64,000 nt of DNA from Duodenibacillus sp. Its GTDB lineage: Bacteria > Pseudomonadota > Gammaproteobacteria > Burkholderiales > Burkholderiaceae_F. The stretch covers positions 1 through 64,000 of the forward strand of contig JAGBZO010000007.1 in the NCBI GenBank assembly GCA_017628205.1, read 5' to 3'. The position numbers and the translations under genes were made by a program. Every line of letters begins with the position of its first letter. Position 1 is the stretch's first letter. The notes beneath the pieces are model-generated. The model did no database searches. It worked only from the letters and a program-made list of their open reading frames with translations, and was not told where the DNA came from. Below, one piece after another: positions 1 through 8,747 of the stretch.

Positions 1-224
1 CAAAAGCGTCACAAGTTGTCGCATTCGAACGCACCATTGGAATGAAATCAAATCGAAACTCTGGGGTAACCGATTCTGGACTCGAAGTTATTGTGTTTTA
101 TCGGTTGGCGATGGAGCAAACACGGAAACAATCAAGAAATAGATCCAAAATCAGCGTTCGCCGAGCTAACGCTCGGCCCGCTATCCATCCTCCTGCTCAC
201 GCAGGAGGAATTCCGCGGATTTAG
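1..224. other. Gene-poor left edge
   Basis: No convincing gene lies here. A 60-codon open frame starting at 42 has no ribosome binding site and no recognisable protein family, and its 3' part is simply the two hairpins at 160-209 read through. I treat the stretch as the 3' flank of the minus-strand peroxidase gene. Confidence 0.6.
160..209. repeat. Two adjacent perfect hairpins, REP-like
   Basis: A 7-bp stem (160-166 with 171-177, loop TAAC) is followed after 10 bases by a 9-bp stem (188-196 with 201-209, loop TCAC). Both stems are perfect and have four-base loops. Neither is followed by a T-run on either strand, so a simple intrinsic terminator is not the best reading, although they sit just past the stop of the minus-strand peroxidase. 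Paired short hairpins of this kind resemble REP/REPIN elements or the subterminal palindromes of IS200/IS605 elements. Only one copy is visible in this window. Confidence 0.5.
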
Positions 225-692
225 TTAAATCGCGTTTTGAAGAGCCTTCAATTCGTTCAAAACGGCTTGAACGTGTCCGGGAACTTTGACCGCTTTCCAT
301 TGGGCCGCCAACTTGCCGTCCGGATCGATGAGGAAGGTGGAGCGGTTGATGCCTCGACACGGTTTGCCGTACATGATTTTGTTTTTGATGACGTCAAATT
401 GCGTGCACAGCGCTTCTTCTTTGTCGCTGATCAGCTCGACGCCGACGCCGTGTCGATTGCAGAAGTTTTCATGCGTTTTAACGCCGTCGCGCGAGATGCC
501 GACGATGTCGGCGTTCAACGCCGCGAAGGCGTCTTGCGCGGCGGTGAATTCCTGTCCTTCCAAAGTGCAGGCCGAAGTGTTGTCTTTGGGATAGAAGTAC
601 AAAACGATCCAGCGGCCGCGCCGCGCGGCAAGCGTAAATTGTCCGCGAGTGGAAGGTGCGGTGAAGTCGGTGACGATGTCGCCCAATTCCAT
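225..692 (-). CDS. bcp: Thioredoxin-dependent thiol peroxidase (Bcp/PrxQ)
   Basis: Cytoplasmic peroxiredoxin that reduces hydrogen peroxide and organic hydroperoxides using thioredoxin. The 155-residue protein has the AhpC-TSA fold signature: a 'LYFYPKDNT' strand-loop, then the peroxidatic Cys42 in 'SACTLEGQEF', and the later 'FLIDPDGKL' strand. The open frame extends five codons further to 707, but the ATG at 690-692 has a GGAG six bases upstream and begins 'MELGD' like other Bcp proteins, so I use it. Odd point: the second cysteine five residues after the peroxidatic one in E. coli Bcp is absent; other cysteines lie further downstream. Stands alone and faces away from hom. Confidence 0.93.
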   Translation of the reverse strand: MELGDIVTDFTAPSTRGQFTLAARRGRWIVLYFYPKDNTSACTLEGQEFTAAQDAFAALNADIVGISRDGVKTHENFCNRHGVGVELISDKEEALCTQFDVIKNKIMYGKPCRGINRSTFLIDPDGKLAAQWKAVKVPGHVQAVLNELKALQNAI

Positions 693-1002
693 GTGAATCT
701 CCATCATGTGTTGTAGTGCTTGTATTGTGCATCAGTGGGGCGAGGACTAGAGCGGTTGTTGCCGAATGTCACAAATCAACCGTTTTCAGAACAGTTGGAT
801 AGATAATTACGTAGAAATCTCTAGTCGTTGCGACTTTTGCTAAAGAACATTGAAACGCTCTGTTTTTAATGTGGGCAAACACGGTATAGTCATTGTTCAA
901 AGTAGGACTTCGCAGGTGTCGACAAGCGTTCGACGGTTTGCTTCCCGAGACCTTGCGACGGTTATACGACAAGCGTAAAAATGAAAAAGAAAGGAGTCGG
1001 TC
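693..1002. promoter_or_regulatory. Divergent intergenic region with possible hom promoter
   Basis: 310 bases separate the divergent peroxidase and hom genes. A TATAGT at 885-890 (preceded by CGG) is a plausible -10 box for hom, but no good -35 lies 16-18 bases upstream. No threonine-rich leader peptide or attenuator was found between this box and the hom start. Short open frames here on the minus strand have no supporting features. Confidence 0.35.
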
Positions 1003-2277
1003 ATGCATCGCGTTAATGTGGGTTTAGCTGGTTTTGGTACGGTCGGATCAGGAACGTATGGTGTGTCCACGCGCAATGCCGAGTTGATCGCACAACGAGC
1101 CGGCGTCGAGTTGGCCGTGACGCGCGTCGTCTGTCGCAATGTCGAGGCCGCCCGCAGCGCCGTCGGTCCCGAAGTTCAAATTAGTGAAGATTGGCATGAC
1201 ATTGTCAATGATCCGACGATCGGCATCGCTGTCGAATTGATGGGCGGTATTGAACCCGCACGTAGCTATGTCATGGCGTGTATCGAAGCCGGCAAGCATG
1301 TCGTTACCGCCAACAAAGCCTTGTTGGCGGCGCATGGCAATGAAATTTTCGCGGCTGCTCAAGCCAAGGGCGTTCACGTCGGTTTCGAAGCCTCCGTTGC
1401 CGGCGGTATCCCCATCATCAAGGTGCTTCGTCAAGGCTTGGTGGCCAACCGCATCGAATGGTTGGCAGGGATCATCAACGGTACCTGCAACTTCATTCTC
1501 TCCAAGATGCGCGACGAAGGAGTCGCCTTTGACGAAACGTTGGCGTTGGCTCAGAAACTCGGTTACGCCGAGGCCGATCCAACTTTCGATATCGAAGGTT
1601 ACGACGCCGCTCACAAACTGACGATTTTGGCTTCCCTTGCTTTCGGCGTGCCCATCGACACGTCCGCCACATATGTGGAAGGCATCACGAAACTCGATTC
1701 CGTCGACATCGTTTGGGCCGAAGAACTCGGGTACCGCTTGAAGTTGCTCGGCATCGCCCGTCGTACCGATGCCGGTATCGAAACGCGCGTTCATCCCACA
1801 TTGGTTCCCTCGAGCGCTTTGCTGGCCAACGTCGAAGGTGTGATGAACGCCGTCGTGGTCAACGGCGACGCTTTGGGTACCAGTTTGTACTATGGCCGCG
1901 GCGCCGGTTCGGATCCCACCGCCTCCGCCGTTGTTGCCGATCTGACCGAAGTGGCTCAGCGCATGACGTGCGGATGCGTCGACAATCCCAATTTTTCCAA
2001 TACGCAAACGGCTCGCTTGCCGATGGCCGAGACCGTTTCCCAGTACTACATCCGTCTGGTTCTGGACAATGCCGACGTGATCGATGCGATCAAGGCGCGC
2101 TTTGCAGCGGCGGGCGTCAACCTGCAGGCCGTGCATCAGCGCCCGGCGGACGACGCGTCCGTCGCCGTCGTCGTGATGACCGACACGGCGCGTGAATGCG
2201 ACGTACAGGCCGTATTGAAAGCAATTGCCGACAAAGCCCATGTAGCGGCGGTATTGCGTCGAGAAGATTTCAGCTAA
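1003..2277 (+). CDS. hom: Homoserine dehydrogenase
   Basis: Reduces aspartate semialdehyde to homoserine with NAD(P)H, the branch step towards threonine and methionine. The 424-residue protein starts with a Rossmann motif 'GLAGFGTVGSG' (residues 5-15), has the conserved 'VTANKALL' segment, and carries the family signature 'GYAEADPTFDIEGYDAAHK' containing the catalytic lysine. The C-terminal ~80 residues form an ACT-like regulatory domain, so threonine feedback is likely. It is a stand-alone enzyme, not fused to aspartokinase. GAAAGGAG lies just before the ATG. The stop is 16 bases before thrC, so the two genes form an operon. Confidence 0.97.
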   Translation: MHRVNVGLAGFGTVGSGTYGVSTRNAELIAQRAGVELAVTRVVCRNVEAARSAVGPEVQISEDWHDIVNDPTIGIAVELMGGIEPARSYVMACIEAGKHVVTANKALLAAHGNEIFAAAQAKGVHVGFEASVAGGIPIIKVLRQGLVANRIEWLAGIINGTCNFILSKMRDEGVAFDETLALAQKLGYAEADPTFDIEGYDAAHKLTILASLAFGVPIDTSATYVEGITKLDSVDIVWAEELGYRLKLLGIARRTDAGIETRVHPTLVPSSALLANVEGVMNAVVVNGDALGTSLYYGRGAGSDPTASAVVADLTEVAQRMTCGCVDNPNFSNTQTARLPMAETVSQYYIRLVLDNADVIDAIKARFAAAGVNLQAVHQRPADDASVAVVVMTDTARECDVQAVLKAIADKAHVAAVLRREDFS

Positions 2278-2293
2278 AAAAGGTGGTTTTACA

Positions 2294-3739
2294 ATGCAAA
2301 TGACTTATGTCTCAACCCGAGGTGAGCAAGCCGCGGCCGGATACAGTTCCATCGTTTTGCGCGGTCTTGCCAAGGACGGCGGTTTGTTCATGCCGGCTAC
2401 TTACCCTCAGGTGACGCCCGAGATGTTGTCGGCGTGGAAGGGCTTGTCGTATGCCGAATTGGCCTATGAAGTATTGCGTTTGTTTGCGGACGACATCGAG
2501 CAGGCCGATCTCAAAGCGTTGTGCGAACGTACTTACCGTAGCGACGTTTACTGTTTCGGCCGTGAAGATTCCGATTTCACCCGCATCACTCCTGTTCGCT
2601 GGCTGAGCGGCAAGGATGCCGAAATCGGTTTGCTTGAACTGTCCAACGGCCCGACCTTGGCCTTTAAGGACATGGCCATGCAGTTCCTTGGTTCGTTGTT
2701 CGAGTATTTGTTGGCGCGCGAAAATCGCGAACTCAACATTTTGGGCGCCACGTCGGGCGATACCGGGTCGGCGGCCGAATACGCCATGCGCTCCCGCAAG
2801 GGCGTTCGAGTGTTCATGCTTTCGCCCGACGGTCGTATGAGCGCATTCCAACGCGCTCAGATGTACACCTTGGATGACCCCAACATTGTCAACTTGGCCG
2901 TTGTCGGCGCTTTTGACGATGCACAGGACATTGTCAAGGCCGTCAGCAACGATCACGCTTTCAAGGAACGTTACAGCATCGGTACGGTCAACTCCATCAA
3001 CTGGGCTCGCGTGGCCGCGCAAGTCGTTTATTACTTCAAGGGTTGGTTGACCGCTGCCGAGCGCGTGGATGAAGTTGTCGACATGACGGTGCCGTCCGGT
3101 AATTTCGGCAACATTCTTGCCGGTTGGATTGCCAAGCAGATGGGCCTGCCCATCGGCCGATTGGTCGTCGCAACAAACGAAAACGACGTTTTGGACGAAT
3201 TCTTCAAGACCGGTACCTATCGTGTTCGCGATACGGCGCATACGTACGTGACGAGCTCGCCTTCGATGGACATCTCCAAGGCCAGCAACTTCGAACGCTA
3301 CATCTTCGATATCGTCGGTCGCGATGCCGAACGCGTTCGCGCTTTGTGGGGCGACGTGGCTCAAAAGGGCGGCTTTACGTTGACCGACGAAGAATTCGAG
3401 CGCGTCAAGGCTTCGGGCTTTGTCTCCGGCCGCAGCACGCATGAAGATCGCTTGGTCACGATTCGCGACGTTTGGGAATCGCACGGCGTCATGATCGATC
3501 CGCATACGGCTGACGGCATCAAGGTTGCCCGTGAAAACAAGCGTCCCGGCATCAAGATGTTGACGTTGGAAACGGCGTTGCCCGCCAAGTTTGCCGAAAC
3601 GATCAAGGCGGCGACGGGGCAGGAACCGACCGTTCCGGCCGCCTACCAGGCCATGCTGGATCGTCCGCAGCGCGTGCGTGTCGTTCCCGCCGACGTTGAG
3701 TTGGTCAAGAGCATCATTCGCGAGGCCGTCGGCGACTGA
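2294..3739 (+). CDS. thrC: Threonine synthase
   Basis: PLP enzyme converting O-phosphohomoserine to threonine, the last step of the pathway. The 481-residue protein is of the longer, bacterial/yeast-type (class with the 'STRG' N-terminal domain: 'YVSTRGEQAAAGYSSIVLRG'). The PLP-binding lysine is K125 in 'GPTLAFKDMAMQFLG', and 'ATSGDTGSAA' is the phosphate/substrate loop. Two in-frame ATGs (2294 and 2300) follow AAAGGTGG; I take the first. Homoserine kinase (thrB) is not in the window, so it must be elsewhere. A hairpin and a tRNA-Thr gene follow. Confidence 0.97.
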   Translation: MQMTYVSTRGEQAAAGYSSIVLRGLAKDGGLFMPATYPQVTPEMLSAWKGLSYAELAYEVLRLFADDIEQADLKALCERTYRSDVYCFGREDSDFTRITPVRWLSGKDAEIGLLELSNGPTLAFKDMAMQFLGSLFEYLLARENRELNILGATSGDTGSAAEYAMRSRKGVRVFMLSPDGRMSAFQRAQMYTLDDPNIVNLAVVGAFDDAQDIVKAVSNDHAFKERYSIGTVNSINWARVAAQVVYYFKGWLTAAERVDEVVDMTVPSGNFGNILAGWIAKQMGLPIGRLVVATNENDVLDEFFKTGTYRVRDTAHTYVTSSPSMDISKASNFERYIFDIVGRDAERVRALWGDVAQKGGFTLTDEEFERVKASGFVSGRSTHEDRLVTIRDVWESHGVMIDPHTADGIKVARENKRPGIKMLTLETALPAKFAETIKAATGQEPTVPAAYQAMLDRPQRVRVVPADVELVKSIIREAVGD

Positions 3740-3761
3740 TCGCGATCGACTGCCAATGTGA

Positions 3762-3793
3762 CAAGGGAATCTTTTGAGAAAAAGATTCCCTTG
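3762..3793 (+). terminator. Strong hairpin after thrC
   Basis: A perfect 13-bp stem (3762-3774 with 3781-3793) and six-base loop begin 22 bases after the thrC stop. The sequence after it is A-rich rather than T-rich, so it may protect the mRNA 3' end or act with Rho instead of being a classical intrinsic terminator. Confidence 0.55.
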
Positions 3794-3840
3794 AAAAACA
3801 ACGGATTAGTTGGGTTTTAATAAAAAATCTCCAAAAACAC

Positions 3841-3868
3841 TTGAAAATATTCAAAACCCATGTAAAAT
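3841..3868 (+). promoter_or_regulatory. Promoter for tRNA-Thr
   Basis: TTGAAA (3841-3846), a 16-base spacer and TGTAAAAT (TAAAAT at 3863-3868) give a good sigma-70 promoter about 50 bases upstream of the mature tRNA. Confidence 0.65.
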
Positions 3869-3916
3869 TCCAATCTCTCGAGACGTGATGAACGTTTTGA
3901 GAGTGAAAATTAGGTT

Positions 3917-3992
3917 GCCGGTGTAGCTCAGTCGGTAGAGCAGCGCATTCGTAATGCGAAGGTCGGAAGTTCGAATCCTCTCACCGGCACCA
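3917..3992 (+). tRNA. tRNA-Thr (anticodon CGU)
   Basis: A 76-nt cloverleaf: acceptor GCCGGTG pairs with CACCGGC, D-arm GCTC/GAGC, anticodon loop TTCGTAA (anticodon CGT, reading ACG), T-loop TTCGAAT, discriminator A and an encoded CCA. The T-stem (GGAAG with CCTCT) contains a G-U pair and an A-C mismatch, weaker than usual. It has its own promoter and a terminator and lies immediately after the threonine biosynthesis genes. Confidence 0.95.
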
Positions 3993-4003
3993 TCACAAAA
4001 TTG

Positions 4004-4030
4004 CCCGTAGACTTTGTCTGCGGGTTTTTT
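4004..4030 (+). terminator. Intrinsic terminator after tRNA-Thr
   Basis: Nine-bp stem (4004-4012 with 4016-4024, one G-T), three-base loop, followed by T6. Confidence 0.85.
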
Positions 4031-4191
4031 GTTTTTCCTGGTTCGCCTTGTCTAAAATATACTAATTTGTCCGATGGAAAGCTTTGTGGTTTTTCAATTG
4101 AGAAAATCAAAGAGTGCTTCTTCATCGACTACATAACGACAAGCGATCCGCTTGTCCGTCCGATCTCGACAGAATTGGAAGCCCGATTGAA

Positions 4192-6084
4192 ATGACAGTT
4201 AAAACCGACCATTTGTGGCGCAATGACATTACCGGTTTGCGAGCCTTGGCCGTTCTGCCCGTCCTCATCTATCACGCATTCCCGGGGTTGATTCCCGGCG
4301 GTTTTTTCGGCGTCGACGTTTTCTTCGTCATTTCCGGTTATTTGATCTCGGGGATCATCTTTCGCGCTCTTCAAAAAGACGCGTTCAGTTATCGTAGTTT
4401 CTACGAAAAACGCATCAAGCGCATTCTGCCCAACTTATTGCTGTTGTTGGCGTTTGTCGCCGTTGTCGGCTACTTCTACTTGCTTGGGCGAGAGTATCGG
4501 AATTTAGGCCAACATATCACGGCCAGTGCCGCTTTCTTTCAGAATTTTCGACTCTTAAGTGAAATCGGTTACTTCACGGAAGATGCTTTACGCACGCCGC
4601 TGTTGCATCTTTGGAGTTTGGCGATTGAAGAACAGTTTTACATCGTCTTTCCGATTCTTTGCACGCTCATTTGGCGTTTTTCAAAGTCTCCCAAGCTGAT
4701 CGGCTTGATGGTTCTTGCGATCACCGTCGGGTCGTTTTGCGCCTGTCTGATGGTTCAGGACAGGAGTTTTAACTTCTATTTTCCGTTGACGCGTTTTTGG
4801 GAACTGGGTTGCGGGATCGTTTTGTCCTATCTCGAATCGTTTGATTGTTTTAGGACGCGTCGTATTGATTTGAAGGCGCGTCATGCGATGTCCATTACGG
4901 GCTTGGCTTGTGTTCTCGTCCCGATGTTGGTGTGCAATGAAACGATGAGGCATCCGGGCTGGATTACGCTGTTGCCCGTTGTCGGCAGCGTTTTGATGAT
5001 CATGTCTCATCCCGATGCCGTGGTGAATCGGACGCTGTTGTCTTGCAAGCCGATGACATTTGTCGGTTTGATCAGTTATTCGCTTTATCTGTGGCACTGG
5101 CCTTTGTTGTCCTTTGTGTATTTGTCCACGACAACGGCTCCTGTCTGGGTCATGGCGGGCGCTTTGTTGCTGAGCTTTGTTTTGGCCACTTTGGTGTATT
5201 ACTTTGTCGAAAATCCCGTCCGTATCAGTAAAGGCTGGGGGCGGCTCTCGACAACGTCCCTGCTGCTAATCGGTTTGGTCTGCGCCGTTGCTTTTGGCCA
5301 AATTGTGCGCAAACTCGAAGGGCTGCCCAATCGTTGGATTAATCAACACTATGCGGATGTCGCTTCAATTCGCGACGGGGCGGACAGTTGGGAGCGTTTC
5401 CCGAGTATTCGTGTCGGCGACAGGTCGATCCGTGTTACCGATACGCGTGAGTTTCCCACGGTCGTGTTTGCCGGCGACTCTCACGCCAAGTCGTACGATT
5501 TGCGAGTGAAAAAGCTTGCGGAAGAAGCGGGCGTTTCGGTGGCTTTCGTTGCGAATAACGGCACCTGGATATTGTCCGACAAAGGCGATGAAAATCAGAA
5601 GAAATGTGCCGAGGACTTTTATGCGTTGCTGGCCGACGAACGTGTTAAAACGGTCGTCTTGGCCAGCAAATGGGGCGACTACTACGAATGGGAGCAATTC
5701 GACGAGGGAATCGATCGGTTTAAAAAACTTCTTCGAGCCCGACCTGACGTCAAGGTGTACGTTCTCTTGGATGCTCCTTGGGATGAAGGCGTGTACGGCA
5801 GCCAGGGAACCTATGATCCCTACAAGTATTTTTATCGTTTGAATTCCAAGCCTGAAGACTTTATTCGCCCTTATCCCGAAATGGATTTGTGGTCCAAGGG
5901 AAACAAAGCTATCACGAAAGCGCTTGGCGACGTTGCCACGATCATCTCGATCGAAGAGTATGTCTGTCCCAACGGCAAGTGCGACCTGCTCAAGTGGTAT
6001 CGCGACGACGATCACTTGCAACCGCGCCGTCTTGAAACCGATGCCGCGTGGTTGGATCCGGTCCACGAGTCGATCAAACGCTAA
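4192..6084 (+). CDS. OafA-type acyltransferase with C-terminal SGNH domain
   Basis: Inner-membrane O-acyltransferase expected to transfer acyl (commonly acetyl) groups to cell-surface polysaccharide such as LPS O-antigen. Residues ~10-350 are an Acyltransferase_3 domain with about ten membrane segments, starting with 'LRALAVLPVLIYHAFP' (the H is the catalytic-site histidine) and 'GGFFGVDVFFVISGYLIS'. Residues ~400-630 form a periplasmic SGNH hydrolase-like domain with 'VFAGDSHAKS' (nucleophile Ser) and a C-terminal 'DDHLQ' block with the Asp-His. The open frame extends to 4114, but family N-termini match the ATG at 4192; its ribosome site is weak. Exact substrate cannot be told. It stands alone beside a tRNA gene. 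Confidence 0.9.
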   Translation: MTVKTDHLWRNDITGLRALAVLPVLIYHAFPGLIPGGFFGVDVFFVISGYLISGIIFRALQKDAFSYRSFYEKRIKRILPNLLLLLAFVAVVGYFYLLGREYRNLGQHITASAAFFQNFRLLSEIGYFTEDALRTPLLHLWSLAIEEQFYIVFPILCTLIWRFSKSPKLIGLMVLAITVGSFCACLMVQDRSFNFYFPLTRFWELGCGIVLSYLESFDCFRTRRIDLKARHAMSITGLACVLVPMLVCNETMRHPGWITLLPVVGSVLMIMSHPDAVVNRTLLSCKPMTFVGLISYSLYLWHWPLLSFVYLSTTTAPVWVMAGALLLSFVLATLVYYFVENPVRISKGWGRLSTTSLLLIGLVCAVAFGQIVRKLEGLPNRWINQHYADVASIRDGADSWERFPSIRVGDRSIRVTDTREFPTVVFAGDSHAKSYDLRVKKLAEEAGVSVAFVANNGTWILSDKGDENQKKCAEDFYALLADERVKTVVLASKWGDYYEWEQFDEGIDRFKKLLRARPDVKVYVLLDAPWDEGVYGSQGTYDPYKYFYRLNSKPEDFIRPYPEMDLWSKGNKAITKALGDVATIISIEEYVCPNGKCDLLKWYRDDDHLQPRRLETDAAWLDPVHESIKR

Positions 6085-6087
6085 ACG

Positions 6088-6125
6088 ACAAACCCCCGCA
6101 ACCAAAAGAAAGGGCGGGGGTTTGT
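6088..6125. terminator. Bidirectional terminator
   Basis: A perfect 12-bp stem (6088-6099 with 6114-6125) lies between the convergent acyltransferase and M20 peptidase genes. The A- and T-ended stem serves both strands. Confidence 0.85.
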
Positions 6126-6143
6126 GTTTAAGTGAATCGATTG

Positions 6144-7805
6144 TCAGCTGTCTTGTCCCAACCGAACGATGGTTTGCCTGAGTAGTTCGGGAGCGATTTC
6201 GAACGAATACTTCAATTCCAAACGTTCGGTCTTTTTATGCGCATCCTTGCCGGCAGGCCCCATGTTGGCGACGGGGATGTCCAACTGCAGCAACTCTTGC
6301 ATCGGCAGGCTGTAGACGCTGCCCCATCCCGGCATATTTTGGCTCAGGGCGCTGAGCGCGCGTTCGTCGCCGTCAAAGCCGAGGAACGACAAATCGGTGA
6401 TGCCGCCGAACACTTCGTGAGTCATCGTCGCGTTGTCGCCGGCCATCTCGCCGCCCAGCTTGGCCATGTCATTGACGATTTGGCGCAATTTGCGTTCTTT
6501 GGGCGTTCGGTTCGTATTGAGGCGATATGGGTAGTAGGGCGGAACGAAGCCGACGACAATGCAGGGCGTTGCAATGTGCGCTTGTTCCACCATGAATTCG
6601 GCGATGCGAATACTCGCTTCGCGAGCATCGAGCCCCTTGGGCAAAGCGTCGGCGTATTCGGTCAGACGCTTGTAGGTTGCCTCGGCGCTGCCCCATCGCT
6701 CGATGAGCGATCGGCAGACGTCCGAGAAATCGATGACACGGATTTCCGGCAACTCGGGCGTATTGCCGCCGCGAGCGCGATATTGTGCCCGACGGCGGGC
6801 CAAGTGCTCGATCGTTCGAGCGGCCGCCGTGGAGGCGGCGTTTTTACACCACTCGAGCACGTCTGCGGGCGTGCGCGTGGTCGTCAAGACATTGAAGTAG
6901 GCGACGGCGCATTGCGGCAACGTAACCGAATACGTATCGCGACGCACTTGCAACTCGAGGCAACACGGAGGCGAGAGCGTGTCGAAACCTTCGCCGTCCA
7001 CGAGTTCGTCGTTGGCTTCCACGACTTCAACCACGCGAGCGGCCAAGAGCGCCGCGCTCAGCCCGCTGTAATAGTCGTTGACGTGAGCGGGAACGCCAAG
7101 ACACATGAAGTAGGGCATGATCTTGCCGGTGCTTCCTGTGTAATACGGTCGAACGGCGGGGGAGGTTGCCGTTCCTTTTGTCCAGAAACAGGGTTCCCCC
7201 GTCAGTGCGGCCACGACGTCCCAATGCCGTTCGTTCATCAGGCGGGTGAACTCGGGCATGGCGCCGCGCATGCCGGCGCTGTTGACTTCTTCGTCGGGGA
7301 CGGCCAAAAAGGCGATGTTGATGGCGAGGTTTTCTTCATGGGCGAAGTGACCGATGGCGCCGACAAACAATGCCAGCCCCGCTTTCATGTCCATCGTGCC
7401 GCGACCGAAGAGCCAGTTGCCGCTTTCAAGATCCTTGAGAGACTCGGGATCGAGGCCAACGTCGCGCACGGCATGGGTAAAGAGCGAGGGAGAAAAAGCC
7501 AATCCCGAAAGCGCGCCTAGGGCTTGGGTGTCTACCACGTCGAAGTGCCCCGTCAACAAGACGGTTCGCTCGGTCGGGTTGCGACACGTCAGAACGGCCA
7601 AGACGGCCTGGCGCCCCAGCGGATCGTTTTCGCAATCGATCAGTCGTGTTTCGAGTCGATGGCCGAACGAAGGCGTAATACGCTCGATTTCGTTTTTCAG
7701 CATTAGGGCGCAAGCGTTTTCTTCGGCAGCGGCGCCGGAGATACTGGGAACGGAGCAAAGACGTTCCGTGAGTTCCTGTAAGTAAGCAGGATAAAGAGAC
7801 GGCAT
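6144..7805 (-). CDS. M20-family peptidase, RocB-like
   Basis: Zinc-dependent amidohydrolase of the M20 family, resembling the 'arginine utilization protein RocB' group. The 553-residue protein shows the metal-binding blocks 'LLTGHFDVVD' (His, Asp), 'GRGTMDMKAG' (bridging Asp) and 'DEEVNSAGM' (catalytic Glu pair). It is longer than typical M20 enzymes (~400 residues) owing to extra central and C-terminal segments, as in RocB. I use the ATG at 7803-7805 because GAGG lies six bases upstream; the frame extends 12 codons further. No arginine-degradation genes are nearby, so the substrate is unknown; the RocB link is by sequence only. Confidence 0.85.
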   Translation of the reverse strand: MPSLYPAYLQELTERLCSVPSISGAAAEENACALMLKNEIERITPSFGHRLETRLIDCENDPLGRQAVLAVLTCRNPTERTVLLTGHFDVVDTQALGALSGLAFSPSLFTHAVRDVGLDPESLKDLESGNWLFGRGTMDMKAGLALFVGAIGHFAHEENLAINIAFLAVPDEEVNSAGMRGAMPEFTRLMNERHWDVVAALTGEPCFWTKGTATSPAVRPYYTGSTGKIMPYFMCLGVPAHVNDYYSGLSAALLAARVVEVVEANDELVDGEGFDTLSPPCCLELQVRRDTYSVTLPQCAVAYFNVLTTTRTPADVLEWCKNAASTAAARTIEHLARRRAQYRARGGNTPELPEIRVIDFSDVCRSLIERWGSAEATYKRLTEYADALPKGLDAREASIRIAEFMVEQAHIATPCIVVGFVPPYYPYRLNTNRTPKERKLRQIVNDMAKLGGEMAGDNATMTHEVFGGITDLSFLGFDGDERALSALSQNMPGWGSVYSLPMQELLQLDIPVANMGPAGKDAHKKTERLELKYSFEIAPELLRQTIVRLGQDS

Positions 7806-7921
7806 GATCGGCCTCGCGTCGTGATAAATCGGTATGGGCAAAAATTAGCACCAACGACAACGCGTGTCCAGACACGTTGGCCGACACGCTAATCGTCTGA
7901 AAACAAGAGAAAAATGGGTGC

Positions 7922-7950
7922 TTGCAATTATTTCTTAGTGAGGTTATAAT
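7922..7950 (+). promoter_or_regulatory. Near-consensus promoter of rpsF operon
   Basis: TTGCAA (7922-7927), exactly 17 bases, then perfect TATAAT (7945-7950), 69 bases before the rpsF start. Fits the high expression needed for ribosomal proteins. Confidence 0.88.
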
Positions 7951-8018
7951 CGCGATCTTTCGTATCCTTGCCACACCGATACGACGCTCGGGTGGTTTAT
8001 TTCCGTAAGGAGGAATCA

Positions 8019-8405
8019 ATGCGTCATTATGAACTGTGCATCATCGTGCATCCGGATCAGTCTGAACAGGTCCCCGCGATGATTGAACGTTACAAGAATC
8101 TCGTTGTCGAACAGGGTGGCCAGATCCACCGTATCGAAGACTGGGGTCGTCGTCAACTCGCTTACCCGATCCAGAAGCTCGTTAAGGCTCACTATGTTCT
8201 CTTGAACATCGAATGCTCTAACGAAACCCTGGCTGAAATCGAAAATGGTTTCCGTTTCAACGACGCCGTTTTGCGTCACCTCACCATCAAGACCAAGAAG
8301 GCCGAAACCGCTCCTTCCGTCATGATGAAGGTTGTTGAAAAGGAAGAAGCCAAGAAGGCTGCTGTTGAAGCCGCCGCCGCTGCTAACGAAGCAGCCCAGG
8401 CTTAA
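8019..8405 (+). CDS. rpsF: Ribosomal protein bS6
   Basis: Small-subunit protein that binds 16S rRNA in the platform together with bS18, encoded two genes downstream. The 128 residues begin '[21 protein letters not shown]' and contain '[14 protein letters not shown]', both diagnostic of bS6, and end in an alanine/glutamate-rich tail. AAGGAGG at 8007-8013 precedes the ATG at ideal distance; the longer open frame from 7968 is ignored. First gene of rpsF-priB-rpsR-rplI. Confidence 0.98.
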   Translation: MRHYELCIIVHPDQSEQVPAMIERYKNLVVEQGGQIHRIEDWGRRQLAYPIQKLVKAHYVLLNIECSNETLAEIENGFRFNDAVLRHLTIKTKKAETAPSVMMKVVEKEEAKKAAVEAAAAANEAAQA

Positions 8406-8438
8406 TTTTCAAAATTGAACCGATTGATTTCTCGATAG

Positions 8439-8744
8439 GTGAGTGCGAAGACAAATCAAATCACGATCAGTGGCGTGATGATTGAAAAATCCGAGTTGCG
8501 GTACACCCCCGGTGGCATCGCGATGATTGAAGGAACGATTCATCACATGGCTGAGGTGTTCCAAGCCGGTGCGATGCGCCGATTGGAATTTGATGTCCGG
8601 ATCCTTTCGTTTGCCGATCCCGCCGTGCGGTTGAATCAAGTGGAAACGGGAAGCGATCTGTTAATTTCGGGATTCATCGCCCCGCGCTCGCAGAGAAGTC
8701 GCCAATTAACGGTTCATGTAACGGAATTTACTATTAGGAGTTGA
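8439..8744 (+). CDS. priB: Primosomal replication protein PriB
   Basis: Single OB-fold, ssDNA-binding protein that helps PriA reload DnaB at stalled forks. The 101 residues match PriB in length (E. coli 104) and pattern ('NQITISGVMIEKSELRYTPGG', 'GSDLLISGFIAPRS'). It starts with GTG and has only a weak ribosome site, so translation is probably coupled to rpsF (34-base gap) and kept below ribosomal-protein level. Its position between rpsF and rpsR is the standard proteobacterial arrangement, and dnaB follows downstream. Confidence 0.93.
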   Translation: MSAKTNQITISGVMIEKSELRYTPGGIAMIEGTIHHMAEVFQAGAMRRLEFDVRILSFADPAVRLNQVETGSDLLISGFIAPRSQRSRQLTVHVTEFTIRS

Positions 8745-8747
8745 AAA

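Noticed and set aside
42..224. 60-codon open frame at the left edge
   Set aside because: Its C-terminal half is the two hairpins; no start signal.
885..1002. Threonine attenuator leader before hom
   Set aside because: No short frame rich in Thr/Ile codons and no paired terminator/antiterminator structure.
3917..6084. Genomic island at tRNA-Thr carrying the acyltransferase
   Set aside because: No repeat of the tRNA 3' end, no integrase nearby; only the adjacency supports it.
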